DNA from: Planctomycetota bacterium
GTDB taxonomy: Bacteria > Planctomycetota > Planctomycetia > Pirellulales > UBA1268
Length of the DNA stretch: 64,000 nt
NCBI GenBank assembly: GCA_003669585.1
Contig: QWOQ01000017.1
Location: 124,001-188,000 of the forward strand
Direction of reading: 5' to 3'
Positions within the stretch are counted from its first letter, which is position 1, and every line of letters starts with the position of its first letter. The position numbers and the translations under genes are program-made. Shown here one piece after another: positions 35,221 through 44,678 of this stretch. The notes under the pieces are model-generated. The model saw nothing but the letters and a program-made list of their open reading frames with translations, did not search any database and was not told the DNA's origin.

Positions 35221-36267
35221 TTATGAAACGGTCTCGGGAAGAGATTCGAGAATTCGATCGATGATCATGTCTGTTGATACACCCTCGCTCTCGGCGGTGA
35301 AGCTCGCAACGAGCCGATGACGCAGCACCGGTCTGGCAAGCGCCCGAATGTCATCAAATGCAATGCTCGGGCGTCCGTCGAGCAGTGCTCTTGCCTTGGC
35401 TCCCAAAAGCAGCGATTGACAGGCTCTCGGCCCAGCACCCCAAGAGAGCCATCGACGGATTTCAGCCGTGTTGGAAGGATCCGCAGGTCGTGTTGCTCTT
35501 GCTAATCGCACGGCATAGGCCGCCACCGGCTCCGCCACGATGACGTCGCGAACAACCCGTTGAATCCGAAGAATATCCGCTTCTCCCATCACTGGCTCGA
35601 GTTCTGCTGTCTGCCGTGAGGTCGTCGATGTTGCAATAAGAATTTCCTCATCGAGCGACGGATAATCGACTGAGATCTTAAACATGAACCGGTCTAGCTG
35701 CGCTTCGGGCAGCGGATAGGTGCCCTCACTTTCAATCGGATTTTGTGTGCCGAGGACAAAAAACGGACGCGGCAGGTCGAACGATTGGCCAGAGACTGTG
35801 ACATGATACTCCTGCATCGCCTGCAACAGCGCGGCCTGCGTTTTGGGTGGCGTGCGATTAATTTCGTCGGCTAACACGAGATTGGCAAAGAGTGGGCCCT
35901 TCACAAACCTCAGTTCACGCTGACCGGTTGATTTGTTCTCCTGAAGAATTTCAGTGCCCGTGATGTCAGACGGCATGAGATCTGGCGTGAATTGAATACG
36001 ACCAAATTTCAGCGAGAGAAGCTTTGAGAGACTTGAAATCATAAGCGTTTTTGCCAAACCCGGAACGCCTTCGAGAATGCAGTGTCCCTGACAAAAAAGT
36101 GCTGTGAGCATCAGTTCGAGAACTTTCTCTTGACCGACGATCACCTTGCTCAGCGCTGCGACCATCTGCCGATACGCACGCGCAACTGTTTCGGCTTCTG
36201 CCGCAACAAACCCTGGATCGCGTGCAGACTTCTGCGCATTGTCGGAGGAAACAGACGAAGATGCCAT
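35221..36267 (-). CDS. moxR: MoxR family AAA+ ATPase
   Basis: 348 residues. Walker A GVPGLAKT (about 67-74), Walker B LVLADEINR (about 130-138), sensor 1 in FVLGTQNPIESEGTYPLPEAQLDRF and sensor 2 region with ADPSNTAEIRRWLSWGAGPRA. These are the standard MoxR features. It is a cytoplasmic hexameric chaperone-like ATPase, thought to load metals or remodel VWA proteins. ATG 36267 has AAAGGA about 9 bases upstream. It heads the six-gene minus-strand operon; the 300 bp upstream should carry the promoter. Confidence 0.95.
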   Translation of the reverse strand: MASSSVSSDNAQKSARDPGFVAAEAETVARAYRQMVAALSKVIVGQEKVLELMLTALFCQGHCILEGVPGLAKTLMISSLSKLLSLKFGRIQFTPDLMPSDITGTEILQENKSTGQRELRFVKGPLFANLVLADEINRTPPKTQAALLQAMQEYHVTVSGQSFDLPRPFFVLGTQNPIESEGTYPLPEAQLDRFMFKISVDYPSLDEEILIATSTTSRQTAELEPVMGEADILRIQRVVRDVIVAEPVAAYAVRLARATRPADPSNTAEIRRWLSWGAGPRACQSLLLGAKARALLDGRPSIAFDDIRALARPVLRHRLVASFTAESEGVSTDMIIDRILESLPETVS

Positions 36268-36567
36268 AAATCGTATCCTTTCGAAGAAATCCCTTAAGAC
36301 GGCTTTCTCGATTCACGTCGATTCGCACTTGGAGAGCGAGTGCTTCGATTCACATTTTATTTCTGTCGCAGACCGAGATGGGGCACACTCTACTCTCCTG
36401 CTGGAGCGCAAAGCAACAATTTGCGACTAAAAAACTTTTCTGCCACGCTCAAACAAAGGTACAGGCTTTTTTTTGGCTCAATACGCCTGATCGCTTGAAA
36501 CAATCCCGGAGGAACCTCGAGTTCATTCTGAACGAATCAACTCTGAAGCGAGACCGAGGCGAACGAC
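36268..36567. other. Intergenic region between lptB and moxR
   Basis: 300 bp with no credible gene. It would hold the promoter of the moxR operon and the 3' end of the lptB transcript. A small perfect inverted repeat (GTTCA-TTC-TGAAC, near 36520-36535) is visible but is too short and lacks a T-run to be called a terminator. Confidence 0.4.
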
Positions 36568-37302
36568 TCAGGCGGCATCGGCCCCCGACCCTTCGCCGAA
36601 GTAGTACTTTCTGGCATCGGGATTTGAAAGTACTTCTTGAGCCGTGCCGTGGCAGAGCACCTTTCCGGCACGAATGACGTAACTGCGATCTGTGATGGCG
36701 AGAGTTTCGCGCTCGCGGTGATCGGTAATCAGGATTGAAATTCCGTCGCTACGCAGATTCATAATAATTTTTTGAATCGAATGAATGGTGACCGGATCGA
36801 TACCAGTAAAAGGTTCATCGAGAAGAATGATCCGGGGTTGCGTGATCAGACATCGGGCAATCTCAAGGCGACGTTTTTCGCCTCCTGAAATGTAGTGGGC
36901 TTTTGACTTTCGAATTCTTGCGATGTCGAACTGTTCGAGTAATTCTTCGCAGCGGCGCTTGCGCTCGCGGCGATCCATGCCGACAAGTTCCATGATCGCA
37001 AGCAGGTTTTGTTCGACGGAAAGTTTTCGAAAGACGCTTTGTTCCTGTGCTAAATAACCCATGCCACCATCTCGCGCACGGGTATACATCGGCCAGTGCG
37101 TGACATCTTCGTTGTCCAAGAGCACGCGGCCAGAATCGGGCGACACCATGCCGCATGTCATTCGAAAACTCGTTGTTTTTCCAGCGCCGTTGGGCCCAAG
37201 AAGACCGACGATTTCCCCAGCCTCAACGTGAAAATCGACACCGTCGACAACCCGACGACGACCGTAATTTTTCACGAGGCCTTCTGCGGTTAACAGTGCC
37301 AT
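36568..37302 (-). CDS. lptB: LPS export ABC transporter ATP-binding protein
   Basis: 244 residues from ATG 37302 (MALLTAEGLVKNYGRR), preceded by AAAAGGGAA; the open frame reaches 37383. Walker A GPNGAGKTT, Q-loop YLAQEQSVFRKL, signature ISGGEKRRLEIAR and Walker B IILLDEPFTGID are present. The DEPFTGIDP and C-terminal GKVLCHGTAQEVLSNPDARKYYFG match LptB specifically rather than generic ABC proteins. With LptFG it would energise extraction of lipopolysaccharide from the inner membrane. The lptFG and lptC genes are not in the window. Confidence 0.92.
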   Translation of the reverse strand: MALLTAEGLVKNYGRRRVVDGVDFHVEAGEIVGLLGPNGAGKTTSFRMTCGMVSPDSGRVLLDNEDVTHWPMYTRARDGGMGYLAQEQSVFRKLSVEQNLLAIMELVGMDRRERKRRCEELLEQFDIARIRKSKAHYISGGEKRRLEIARCLITQPRIILLDEPFTGIDPVTIHSIQKIIMNLRSDGISILITDHRERETLAITDRSYVIRAGKVLCHGTAQEVLSNPDARKYYFGEGSGADAA

Positions 37303-37396
37303 TGCAAATTCCCTTTTGCGCGACTCGTTCGATGCGCTCCTTTGCATCGTCGGCCCTTTTGAAAATCCAAGACGGATATTCAAAGACCGGCAGACA

Positions 37397-39238
37397 CTAT
37401 CGAATAAAACGCATTCTCGCGAAGTTTGGCCAACAGGGCAATCGCATCTGAACGATACCCAAGTTCACCGGAACGCTCCATTGTGGCGAAACAGCATGCG
37501 GCCAAAAGATCACAAGGGCCTTCCCGATCAGCAGATTCCTATCGACGTGATGCCCCTCCCGCCACATTCGACCATCTTTGCTGGCAGCTGAATTGTCTCC
37601 GAGCACAAAAAACTGATCGGGTCCGAGCACATATTCAAGGCGACTTCGTTCCAGCAATTCTCCCGGCCGATTTCCCACATCAACGGCCCCTATATAGTAA
37701 ATATCTCGCAGCACTCGAATATCGCTCACACGCACCGTTGCTCCGATGCTTGTGATGCCGACCGGGGAAGTATCGAGTGGGGTATGGTTTCCTGGCTCTG
37801 GGATAATGTCATCTCGCGGAAGAATGGTCTCTGGGGATCGAACAAACATCGTTGATCGGTCGAATTCAAGCAGTTTTCCGTCGACAAACACGCTGAGTTG
37901 GTTGTCCACATTTGCAAAGAGCACCGTCCATCGTCCACGCCCCTTCATTCGACTTTGGGCTGTTGGCGGCTTGATGTCACTCTGATCGGTTTCGCTTTCA
38001 TCTTTAAATTCAAGCGATACTCGGCCATCGGTGAGATTCACTCCGCAGCGATACTCCTCGCCTCCTTCCACGAGATCAAACTCCACGACTCCAGAATCAT
38101 TCAAGGATTCAACTTGCACTTCCACGGCAAGATCACCAACCCAATGCGGCCTTGTAGGGATCGCGTTGTACGACTGAAAGTCATCGATCAACGCTGGAAT
38201 AACTGAACCATCCTGATCGAAGCGGTCGCCGCGTTCAACAATCGCCCACTGCTGATCGCTGGGAACAAAATGACGGTATCGCAGCGTCGATCGATCGCTG
38301 CTGCTGCAATTAATTGTGAAACTTGAAAACTGTTCGTTCGCCTTCCACTGCGGCCCGTCGGTATTTGGAGCCCGCCAGTCCGACCATCCAGCGGGCCATC
38401 CTGCGGCGAGCAACTTTTGCGATTCATAACGACTTTCATGCACGCACTGAAGCATCGCTAGAATTTTTTTCGGGGGTTTTCTTGCGATCGTTTCAACTGC
38501 CTGATCCCCTTTTCTCGTCCAGATATCGCCTCCCGCAATCGAAACGATCTCCCCCGGCAGGCCAATCAATCGTTTGATGTAGTTCGTTTTTGCGTCTTCG
38601 GGATATTTAAAGACGACGACGTCCCATCGCTGTGGCTCAGCGAAGTCGTACGCAAACTTGCTTACCAGAATGCGATCCCCGCTATACGACGGATAGCGAG
38701 GATCGTAGCTGGTTTGATCGGATGTTTGACGAACCAGTGGAGTTCCAAAACGACATCCAGGACAGGTCGCTTCAATAATCATTTTGCCTTCAAGGCGTGC
38801 CTGAATGCGCGCAAGTGGGCCGTGCGGCGCCCGAAGCGATTCAATGCGACTTCGTACGGCTGCTTGTTCAGTCTGAGAGCGAAACGAATCGCCACTCTTT
38901 TTTTCCAGTGATTCCAGTTCCGCTTCGAGACTGCGTCGTTCCAAACGCAAGCTCTGCGACTGATCGTCTTCCTCGGCGCTTGCTCCCACTCGAAAATCAG
39001 TGCCACACAACTCGCAGACGAGATCTTTGTGCCGGCCCATCAGTGTTGGGGCCATCGATCCTGTTGGAATGACAAATGCCTCAGCCTCAAATGCCCGAAA
39101 GAGAAGCGCAAGCGTGAAGGCCACAATGACCGACTCCACTGTTTCTCTGCCTCCAGCAGTTGAACTGCGTGTCGAAGCCCTAGGAGTTTCTGGTTTTTTT
39201 TCCGAAACAGGGCCTTCGTTCTTGAAAGCGGTCATCAC
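37397..39238 (-). CDS. lepB: Signal peptidase I with large insertion
   Basis: 613 residues, about twice the family norm. One transmembrane helix (VESVIVAFTLALLFRAF) leads into the catalytic Ser 61 in PTGSMAPTL, then YSGDRILVSKF, the catalytic Lys 222 in YIKRLIGLPGE and the late box FVLGDNSAASKDGRMW (about 545-559). Between ~75 and 162 lies a CxxC...CxxC pair (CELC, CPGC) separated by a coiled coil, probably a zinc site. Between ~240 and 535 lies an inserted beta-rich domain with WTVLFANVDNQLSVFVDGK, resembling a LamG/concanavalin-like fold. It cleaves secretory signal peptides. It is placed 94 bp before lptB on the same strand. Confidence 0.92.
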   Translation of the reverse strand: MMTAFKNEGPVSEKKPETPRASTRSSTAGGRETVESVIVAFTLALLFRAFEAEAFVIPTGSMAPTLMGRHKDLVCELCGTDFRVGASAEEDDQSQSLRLERRSLEAELESLEKKSGDSFRSQTEQAAVRSRIESLRAPHGPLARIQARLEGKMIIEATCPGCRFGTPLVRQTSDQTSYDPRYPSYSGDRILVSKFAYDFAEPQRWDVVVFKYPEDAKTNYIKRLIGLPGEIVSIAGGDIWTRKGDQAVETIARKPPKKILAMLQCVHESRYESQKLLAAGWPAGWSDWRAPNTDGPQWKANEQFSSFTINCSSSDRSTLRYRHFVPSDQQWAIVERGDRFDQDGSVIPALIDDFQSYNAIPTRPHWVGDLAVEVQVESLNDSGVVEFDLVEGGEEYRCGVNLTDGRVSLEFKDESETDQSDIKPPTAQSRMKGRGRWTVLFANVDNQLSVFVDGKLLEFDRSTMFVRSPETILPRDDIIPEPGNHTPLDTSPVGITSIGATVRVSDIRVLRDIYYIGAVDVGNRPGELLERSRLEYVLGPDQFFVLGDNSAASKDGRMWREGHHVDRNLLIGKALVIFWPHAVSPQWSVPVNLGIVQMRLPCWPNFARMRFIR

Positions 39239-39306
39239 TTCTTACACTCCTGAAATGCATTGGATCGCAACTGGACGCGCGCGACAATTTTTGCGTTGGC
39301 GAACTA

Positions 39307-39942
39307 TTACTTCAAATCGATCTGAACGATTCCACTTTCCGGAAGCATTCCTCCCACCGCGGCGCCGAGCGTGGTGGCAGAGTTGTACTTTTCAGGAAGC
39401 GGCTTGCCGTCGCTACCGTTTCCTGTGAGTTCTATCTTGTAAAGTCCACAGTGCACTCCAGAGAATTCTCCACCTGGGATGCTCAGCATTGACGATCCAT
39501 TGATATCTGTTTTTCCTTCGGCAGGTTTGATGAAATTGGCCATCATTGCCTCAGGAATAATTTTGATGGTGATATCCTTGAGCGGCTTTCCATTTTGAGT
39601 CACCGAAGCCGCGAGCGACGTGATTGCAATTTTGGCGTCGCGCACCCGTTCAAGCCATTGTTGGACCGTCTCACGGTTAACCGCTGCGCCCCCGGCAGCC
39701 AGCCCTACGAGGCAAGGAACTGAATTCATTTCTGTCGGTGAGATTGTGCCGTTGTTATCTGTGTCAGCTTTTTCCATCACCGCTGCTGCAATGACCGCCG
39801 GATCGAGTGATGGAGGAACAAGCCGCTTCGTCTGTCCACCGCCGCACCCCGGCGATGCGAGAACCGTACAGACGATCACAAGTACGAAGGATCGCTGAAC
39901 AGGCCTCACTTGAACTGCCTTGAATCTCCTTGGATTGATCAT
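39307..39942 (-). CDS. Lipoprotein with EF-hand-like calcium motif
   Basis: 211 residues from ATG 39942 with AAGGGA 7-8 bases upstream. The signal peptide ends with lipobox LASPGC. An EF-hand-like loop follows: KADTDNNGTISPTEM. The C-terminal part is a beta-rich domain with GKTDINGSSMLSIPGGEF and YKIELTGNGS, similar to carboxypeptidase-regulatory-like or SpaA-type folds. Probably an envelope lipoprotein stabilised by calcium. It is transcribed towards lepB with a 68-bp gap. Confidence 0.75.
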   Translation of the reverse strand: MINPRRFKAVQVRPVQRSFVLVIVCTVLASPGCGGGQTKRLVPPSLDPAVIAAAVMEKADTDNNGTISPTEMNSVPCLVGLAAGGAAVNRETVQQWLERVRDAKIAITSLAASVTQNGKPLKDITIKIIPEAMMANFIKPAEGKTDINGSSMLSIPGGEFSGVHCGLYKIELTGNGSDGKPLPEKYNSATTLGAAVGGMLPESGIVQIDLK

Positions 39943-40112
39943 TGATTGTCCCTTTTCTGTTCTGTTCATTCAAAGAATATTTGAGTCCCGTACAAGCGTG
40001 CCTGCTTTCAGACCGATACTCGGCCAGCATATCGACTGGTTTTCCGCAACCACAATGCCGGATGGTCCTTTGGCCCCATTGGTGAAATTAGGAAAAGAGT
40101 GGAAATAGCGTT

Positions 40113-41201
40113 TCACTCTCTTCGGCGTGGGTCGATCGCATATTCAATCGCGTCTCCACAAAATCCGAGGGCGAGCAGGGTTCCAGCAAGTGCAACCGAT
40201 GGAAAGACAAAGAGCCACCATGCTGGTTCGATCGGCACAAGTGCGATAAATCCCTGATTGGCAAGCAGTCCCCATGACACATCCGGCGGCTGCACTCCCA
40301 ACCCAAGAAATGACAGAAAACTTTCGAAGAGCATCACCCGTGGCACCGTGAGAGAGAGCGTCACCACGACGGTCCCCAAAAGATTAGGAATTACATGTCG
40401 AGCGACGATACGAATCGGTAACGCACCGCTTGCCCGAGCTGCCTCAATATACAACTCTCCCCGCAGTGCGATCGTTTTCCCGCGAACAATTCTGGCCATC
40501 GACAGCCAGCTCACCGCACCAACCACCAGATAAAAGACGGCGAGTCTTCCGATGCCGAGTCGGTCCAGCGAAAGTCGAATGGAATCTTCACCAAGAACCG
40601 TCACCAAAAAAACCACCAAAAATATCAATGGGATTGAGTCGAGCACGTCAACAATTCGCATCAGAAGCTCGTCCACCCAGCCACCGCACCATCCGGCGGT
40701 TGCGCCATAAAACACTCCCACCAGCAGCGACACTGCCGCGGCCACTCCTGCAGCAACCAGCGACACTCTGGCTCCCCAAAAGAGTCTCGACGCAAGATCT
40801 CGACCAAGTTCATCGCGTCCCAATATTCCAGAAAGTGACTTCGATCCAAATATTTTTCCTCTCATCCGCAGCATCGCTGCCGTGACACCATCCACCCGGC
40901 CCCATTCTCGATCGATCCATGTTGATTCATCCTCGCCGGGTTGTCGCTGGAGATCCTTGAGCTCCTCAATCCAGTGGCCTGACATCGGCGGCTGAAGCAG
41001 TCTTGATGTATCCACAGCGCGAGGAGATGGAAGGGGCAGCAGCGGCGTTAGGCACGCCAGCAATGCGATACTCACAAGCACCCCACAGGAGAGCATTCCG
41101 CTGGGATCTCGCAAGAATTTCCTTCCGGACGATTGCGACTTTTCGCTCGCTGGCAACCGAACGTGGCTCACCATTTTCTGCAGAGTGGTTTTACTCATCA
41201 T
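40113..41201 (-). CDS. Oligopeptide/dipeptide ABC transporter permease (OppC/DppC type)
   Basis: 362 residues. An N-terminal helix (MLSCGVLVSIALLACLTPLL) and a ~80-residue extracytoplasmic insertion precede the permease domain with RDELGRDLASRLFWGARVSLV and the EAA loop ARASGALPIRIVARHVIPNL. About six transmembrane helices in total. It is the second permease of a peptide or nickel uptake system together with the oppB-like and oppA-like genes upstream on the same strand. The ATP-binding subunits (OppD/OppF) are not adjacent and must be encoded elsewhere. Confidence 0.92.
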   Translation of the reverse strand: MMSKTTLQKMVSHVRLPASEKSQSSGRKFLRDPSGMLSCGVLVSIALLACLTPLLPLPSPRAVDTSRLLQPPMSGHWIEELKDLQRQPGEDESTWIDREWGRVDGVTAAMLRMRGKIFGSKSLSGILGRDELGRDLASRLFWGARVSLVAAGVAAAVSLLVGVFYGATAGWCGGWVDELLMRIVDVLDSIPLIFLVVFLVTVLGEDSIRLSLDRLGIGRLAVFYLVVGAVSWLSMARIVRGKTIALRGELYIEAARASGALPIRIVARHVIPNLLGTVVVTLSLTVPRVMLFESFLSFLGLGVQPPDVSWGLLANQGFIALVPIEPAWWLFVFPSVALAGTLLALGFCGDAIEYAIDPRRRE

Positions 41202-41268
41202 GCATATTGTTGTTTGTATTTTTATGTTCCCGCGTCACATACATTTCGAGTGCATGCACTTCTGGCGA

Positions 41269-42189
41269 TTAGCGTTCCAGCGACACACGCGGGTCGAGAA
41301 TCACTTGCAGCACATCGACAACGATGCCCAAGACTCCCAGCAAGAGCGTGTAGAGCAGCACAAGTCCCATCGCAAGGGTGTAGTCTCGCTGAGTCGCGGC
41401 TTCGACAAAGTGATAGCCTATTCCTGGAATGGCAAACACCTTCTCGATCACCACCGACCCGGTAAGAATGCCTGCGATGGCGGGGCCAAGAAATGACACA
41501 ACCGGTCCCAACGCACCTCGCAGAGCATGGACCACAACGACCCTCCAGCGACCCGCGCCCTTTGACCGTGCCGTGCGAACCCAATCACTTTGTAAAGCCT
41601 CAAGAAGTCCCGATCGCACGAGCCTCGATATCTCAGCTGCGTAGGCCAGCCCTAAGCAGCTCGCGGGCAGCACGGTATGCGCTGCATCGCCCCAACCGGC
41701 GGCAGGCAGCAGATGCCATTGATACACAAACAGCAGCACCGCCAGTCCGGCGAGTGCAAAGCTTGGCACCGCAATCCCCACCATGCTTGCACTTCGCATC
41801 AACACATCCACCACTCCGCCGGGCCGCGCCGCTGAAATCACTCCTGCTCCACCTCCAATGACCAACGCCACCACAAGAGCCATCGTTCCGAGCGTCACAG
41901 TTGCCGGCCAGCCGGCAGCAATCACCTCAGCAACCGTGTAATCTGCCATCCGAAAACTCTGCCCCAGATCACCGCGTGAAAGCCTGCCCATCTCGGTGAA
42001 GTACTGTCGCCACAGTGGGGCATCGAGTTGGTATCGCCGTTCGATTGCCTTGCGAACTTCTGGTGGTGGCTGACGCTCTGATGAAAAAGGGCCTCCCGGA
42101 ACTGCTCGCATGAGAAAAAAAGAAATCGTAAAGACGGTCCACAGCATGATCGCCAGCCATGCGATTCGACGCACAATAAATTTCATCAT
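41269..42189 (-). CDS. Oligopeptide/dipeptide ABC transporter permease (OppB/DppB type)
   Basis: 306 residues with six transmembrane helices. It starts with the typical FIVRRIAWLAIMLWTVFTISF, then LGQSFRM and the EAA loop VRTARSKGAGRWRVVVVHALRGAL, and ends near VVDVLQVILDPRVSL. The ATG at 42189 overlaps the substrate-binding-protein gene by 4 bases, implying translational coupling. It forms the membrane pore with the OppC-type permease downstream. Confidence 0.93.
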   Translation of the reverse strand: MMKFIVRRIAWLAIMLWTVFTISFFLMRAVPGGPFSSERQPPPEVRKAIERRYQLDAPLWRQYFTEMGRLSRGDLGQSFRMADYTVAEVIAAGWPATVTLGTMALVVALVIGGGAGVISAARPGGVVDVLMRSASMVGIAVPSFALAGLAVLLFVYQWHLLPAAGWGDAAHTVLPASCLGLAYAAEISRLVRSGLLEALQSDWVRTARSKGAGRWRVVVVHALRGALGPVVSFLGPAIAGILTGSVVIEKVFAIPGIGYHFVEAATQRDYTLAMGLVLLYTLLLGVLGIVVDVLQVILDPRVSLER

Positions 42190-44081
42190 CGACCACCTCG
42201 CCTACCGATATCGCGTGCCTGAGAGTCAATGTCGAGTGCTGAGAGCGGATGGATATCGAGTGGATTATTGTGAAAATTTCGCACCCACGGCGCAACGAGA
42301 TTTTTACTGGTACGGACAAACAGGGGCAAAACAGGAAGTTCTTGCATCAGAATCATTTCGGCGTCACGAAACAAATTGTTGCGCCGGTTGCGATCAGTCT
42401 CATCTGCGGCCGCAGCGATCAAAGCGTCGTATGAATCACTTGAAAATCCAGTTTGATTATTGGCCCCTCCAGTAACAAAAAGATCTAAGAACGTGTTGGG
42501 ATCAACGTAGTCACCAATCCATCCAGAACGCGCAATCCAAAAATCAAGCGTCGACTGCGAGTGCAAAAACGCGCCCCACTCCATCGAGACTAATTCAAAA
42601 TCGATTCCCAGTTGTTCCTTCCACTGCGCCTGCACTAATTCCGCCACCATCTGATGCCCTTCATCCGCATTGAAGCTCAGCGTGATCCGAGGAAATCCTT
42701 TTCCTTTTGGAAAGCCCGCCTCTGCAAGCAGTTGCCTGGCGAGATCTGCGTTTTCTTGAATCGTTGCGGCCGGAATATATCCTGTAAAGGATTCGATTCC
42801 GCTCGGAACAAAACTTTTCGATGGCACCTCTCCAGGCCCAAAAACTGTTTGCACAATGTCCGTTCGATCGAGGGCCAGAGAGAGCGCCTGCCGAACCCGT
42901 TTATCCGACAGCGGTGCCCGCGTCGTATTGATGCGATAGAAACCAATGGTGAGTTCTGGCGATGTGCGAAGTTCAGGACTCTCTCTCTTGATGAGCGTGC
43001 GAGCAGCAAACGGAGGAATGCTTGTATTCCAATCGACCGCACCGGTTGTAAATAACGCAAATGCCGTTGAGCTTGATTCGATTGCCAGTGCATCGATCGA
43101 TCCAATCTTCACCGATTCTCGATCCCAGTACAGATCATTTCGCACCAATCGAATGCGGTCTCGCAGTCGCCGAAATCCAAGTCGGTACGGACCGCTGGAA
43201 ACCATATGTTTCTGCGACGTCCAGCCAGGTGAACCATAGCGATCAATCACATGCATCGGCACCGGCGCGAGCGGATAGAAAGCAAGCAATTGAGGAAAAT
43301 AGGGCGTCGGCCGCTGCAGTTCAACGGTGAGAGTATCACTCTGGGCATGCAATCCGACGGTCGTTTGAAAGTCGGGAAGAATACATCTGGCTGCGATCGC
43401 GTCGCCTGTCCGTGTGGAAGCATGGCTGGCCGCGGCGTAGCGTTGTCCATTCACCGTGTAGATCCATTGATCCGAAAAACCTTCTCGCGTCGGCTCGCGC
43501 GAGAGACTGCTGTTGTCTCTCGAATCCAACGAATCGATGTTCTCCAACACGCCGCGAACCACTCTGCCGCGGGCAAATGGCAACTGAGGATCCACCGGTG
43601 GGCCATCGAGTTCGACCTCAACAAAGTCTCCTTTTGCAATCAGACCTACGGAATAGTTCTTTGCTCCCTTCACCGACCAGATTTGATAGGCATACTCCGC
43701 GGCAGTCGCCGGATCGAGCATTCTTCGCCATGCGGCAATGACTCCGAAAGCATCGATGGGCTCACCGTCAGACCAGCAGGCAGGTCGAAGGTAAAATGTG
43801 TAGATCAGTCCGTCTGCCGACACTGTCCAGTTTTTGGCAAGTCCTCCTCGTGGCTCAAGCGTGCGCGGGTCCCATCGAAGCAAGCCCTCAAAAAGCGATC
43901 CCACAAGACGGCCTTCGGGTTGACCAGTGACGCGTTGGGGATCGAGTGATTGTGGTTCGGTTCCATTGATAAACACAAAGTCCGCCGGCGGTTCATTGGG
44001 AAACGACACCGCCCACATGCCGGCGGCCACAACCAACACCACCAGCAGTGCGGGAACCATCGAACGCAGACGAGCAAGCAT
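42186..44081 (-). CDS. Peptide ABC transporter substrate-binding protein (OppA type)
   Basis: 631 residues from ATG 44081, preceded by GGTGGAATA. The N-terminus carries a hydrophobic helix (MVPALLVVLVVAAGMWAVSF) without a lipobox Cys, so it is secreted or membrane-anchored rather than lipidated. SBP_bac_5 features follow: INGTEPQSLDPQRVTG, LFEGLLRWDP, LAKNWTVSADGLIYTFYLRP, then VRQALSLALDRTDIV and WIGDYVDPNTFLDLF. It binds peptides for the adjacent permeases. It is 600+ residues, longer than E. coli OppA (543), because of an insertion at about 180-220. Confidence 0.93.
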   Translation of the reverse strand: MLARLRSMVPALLVVLVVAAGMWAVSFPNEPPADFVFINGTEPQSLDPQRVTGQPEGRLVGSLFEGLLRWDPRTLEPRGGLAKNWTVSADGLIYTFYLRPACWSDGEPIDAFGVIAAWRRMLDPATAAEYAYQIWSVKGAKNYSVGLIAKGDFVEVELDGPPVDPQLPFARGRVVRGVLENIDSLDSRDNSSLSREPTREGFSDQWIYTVNGQRYAAASHASTRTGDAIAARCILPDFQTTVGLHAQSDTLTVELQRPTPYFPQLLAFYPLAPVPMHVIDRYGSPGWTSQKHMVSSGPYRLGFRRLRDRIRLVRNDLYWDRESVKIGSIDALAIESSSTAFALFTTGAVDWNTSIPPFAARTLIKRESPELRTSPELTIGFYRINTTRAPLSDKRVRQALSLALDRTDIVQTVFGPGEVPSKSFVPSGIESFTGYIPAATIQENADLARQLLAEAGFPKGKGFPRITLSFNADEGHQMVAELVQAQWKEQLGIDFELVSMEWGAFLHSQSTLDFWIARSGWIGDYVDPNTFLDLFVTGGANNQTGFSSDSYDALIAAAADETDRNRRNNLFRDAEMILMQELPVLPLFVRTSKNLVAPWVRNFHNNPLDIHPLSALDIDSQARDIGRRGGR

Positions 44082-44120
44082 TATTCCACCATCGTCCTTC
44101 CACTCTCACGTGCCTCAACG

Positions 44121-44678
44121 CTACCGCATGAGCAGAGGCACAATCGCCTTTTCGACATCGGCATAGGTAAACGGACGACCGAGTGTCTTCTTTGCAGAGT
44201 CATCGTCAAATTGGACCACCAGCGTTCCTGTTTGGTCATAGAGAAACACTGCTGGAACGCTATCGAGCATGAGTTTTCTGTACATCACGTCGGCATCCTC
44301 TCGGGAAAGCATATTGGTAAACGTCGCCTTTTGGCTTTTGAGAAATTCAAGCACTCGTCCCTGTACGGCTTCGGGTTTTCCAATCCCTTCATAGTCCAGC
44401 GAAAGTGACATGCACACGACATCCTTGCCATGACCATACCGGTTATGAAGGGCGACGAGTCCGGGAAACTCCCGAATGCAAGGAGCGCACGATGTGCTCC
44501 AGCAATCGAGCACGACCACGCGTCCCTTGGCTTTTGCAATCTCTTTCGAGAGTTCGTCATGGTCGACAAGCCTCAAATGCACTTCGTCGGTAATCGATTC
44601 ATCGGCATCGACAACCATTCCTGCAAGTCCTGCGGTGATTGCAATCCCAAAAACAATCAAAGCCTTGTGTTGGATCAT
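44121..44678 (-). CDS. TlpA-like exported thioredoxin-fold protein
   Basis: 185 residues from ATG 44678 (MIQHKALIVFGIAITAGLAG), a signal peptide or anchor; the open frame extends to 44963 but would overlap the divergent methyltransferase gene. The thioredoxin-like domain has VVVLDCWSTSCAPCIREFP with active-site CAPC and a cis-Pro region DSVPAVFLYD. It would handle disulfides or cytochrome maturation outside the cytoplasm. It is 39 bp upstream of the OppA-type gene on the same strand. Confidence 0.85.
   Translation of the reverse strand: MIQHKALIVFGIAITAGLAGMVVDADESITDEVHLRLVDHDELSKEIAKAKGRVVVLDCWSTSCAPCIREFPGLVALHNRYGHGKDVVCMSLSLDYEGIGKPEAVQGRVLEFLKSQKATFTNMLSREDADVMYRKLMLDSVPAVFLYDQTGTLVVQFDDDSAKKTLGRPFTYADVEKAIVPLLMR

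Noticed and set aside
42186..44081. Lipoprotein call for the OppA-type protein
   Set aside because: The N-terminal hydrophobic segment is not followed by a Cys in a lipobox.
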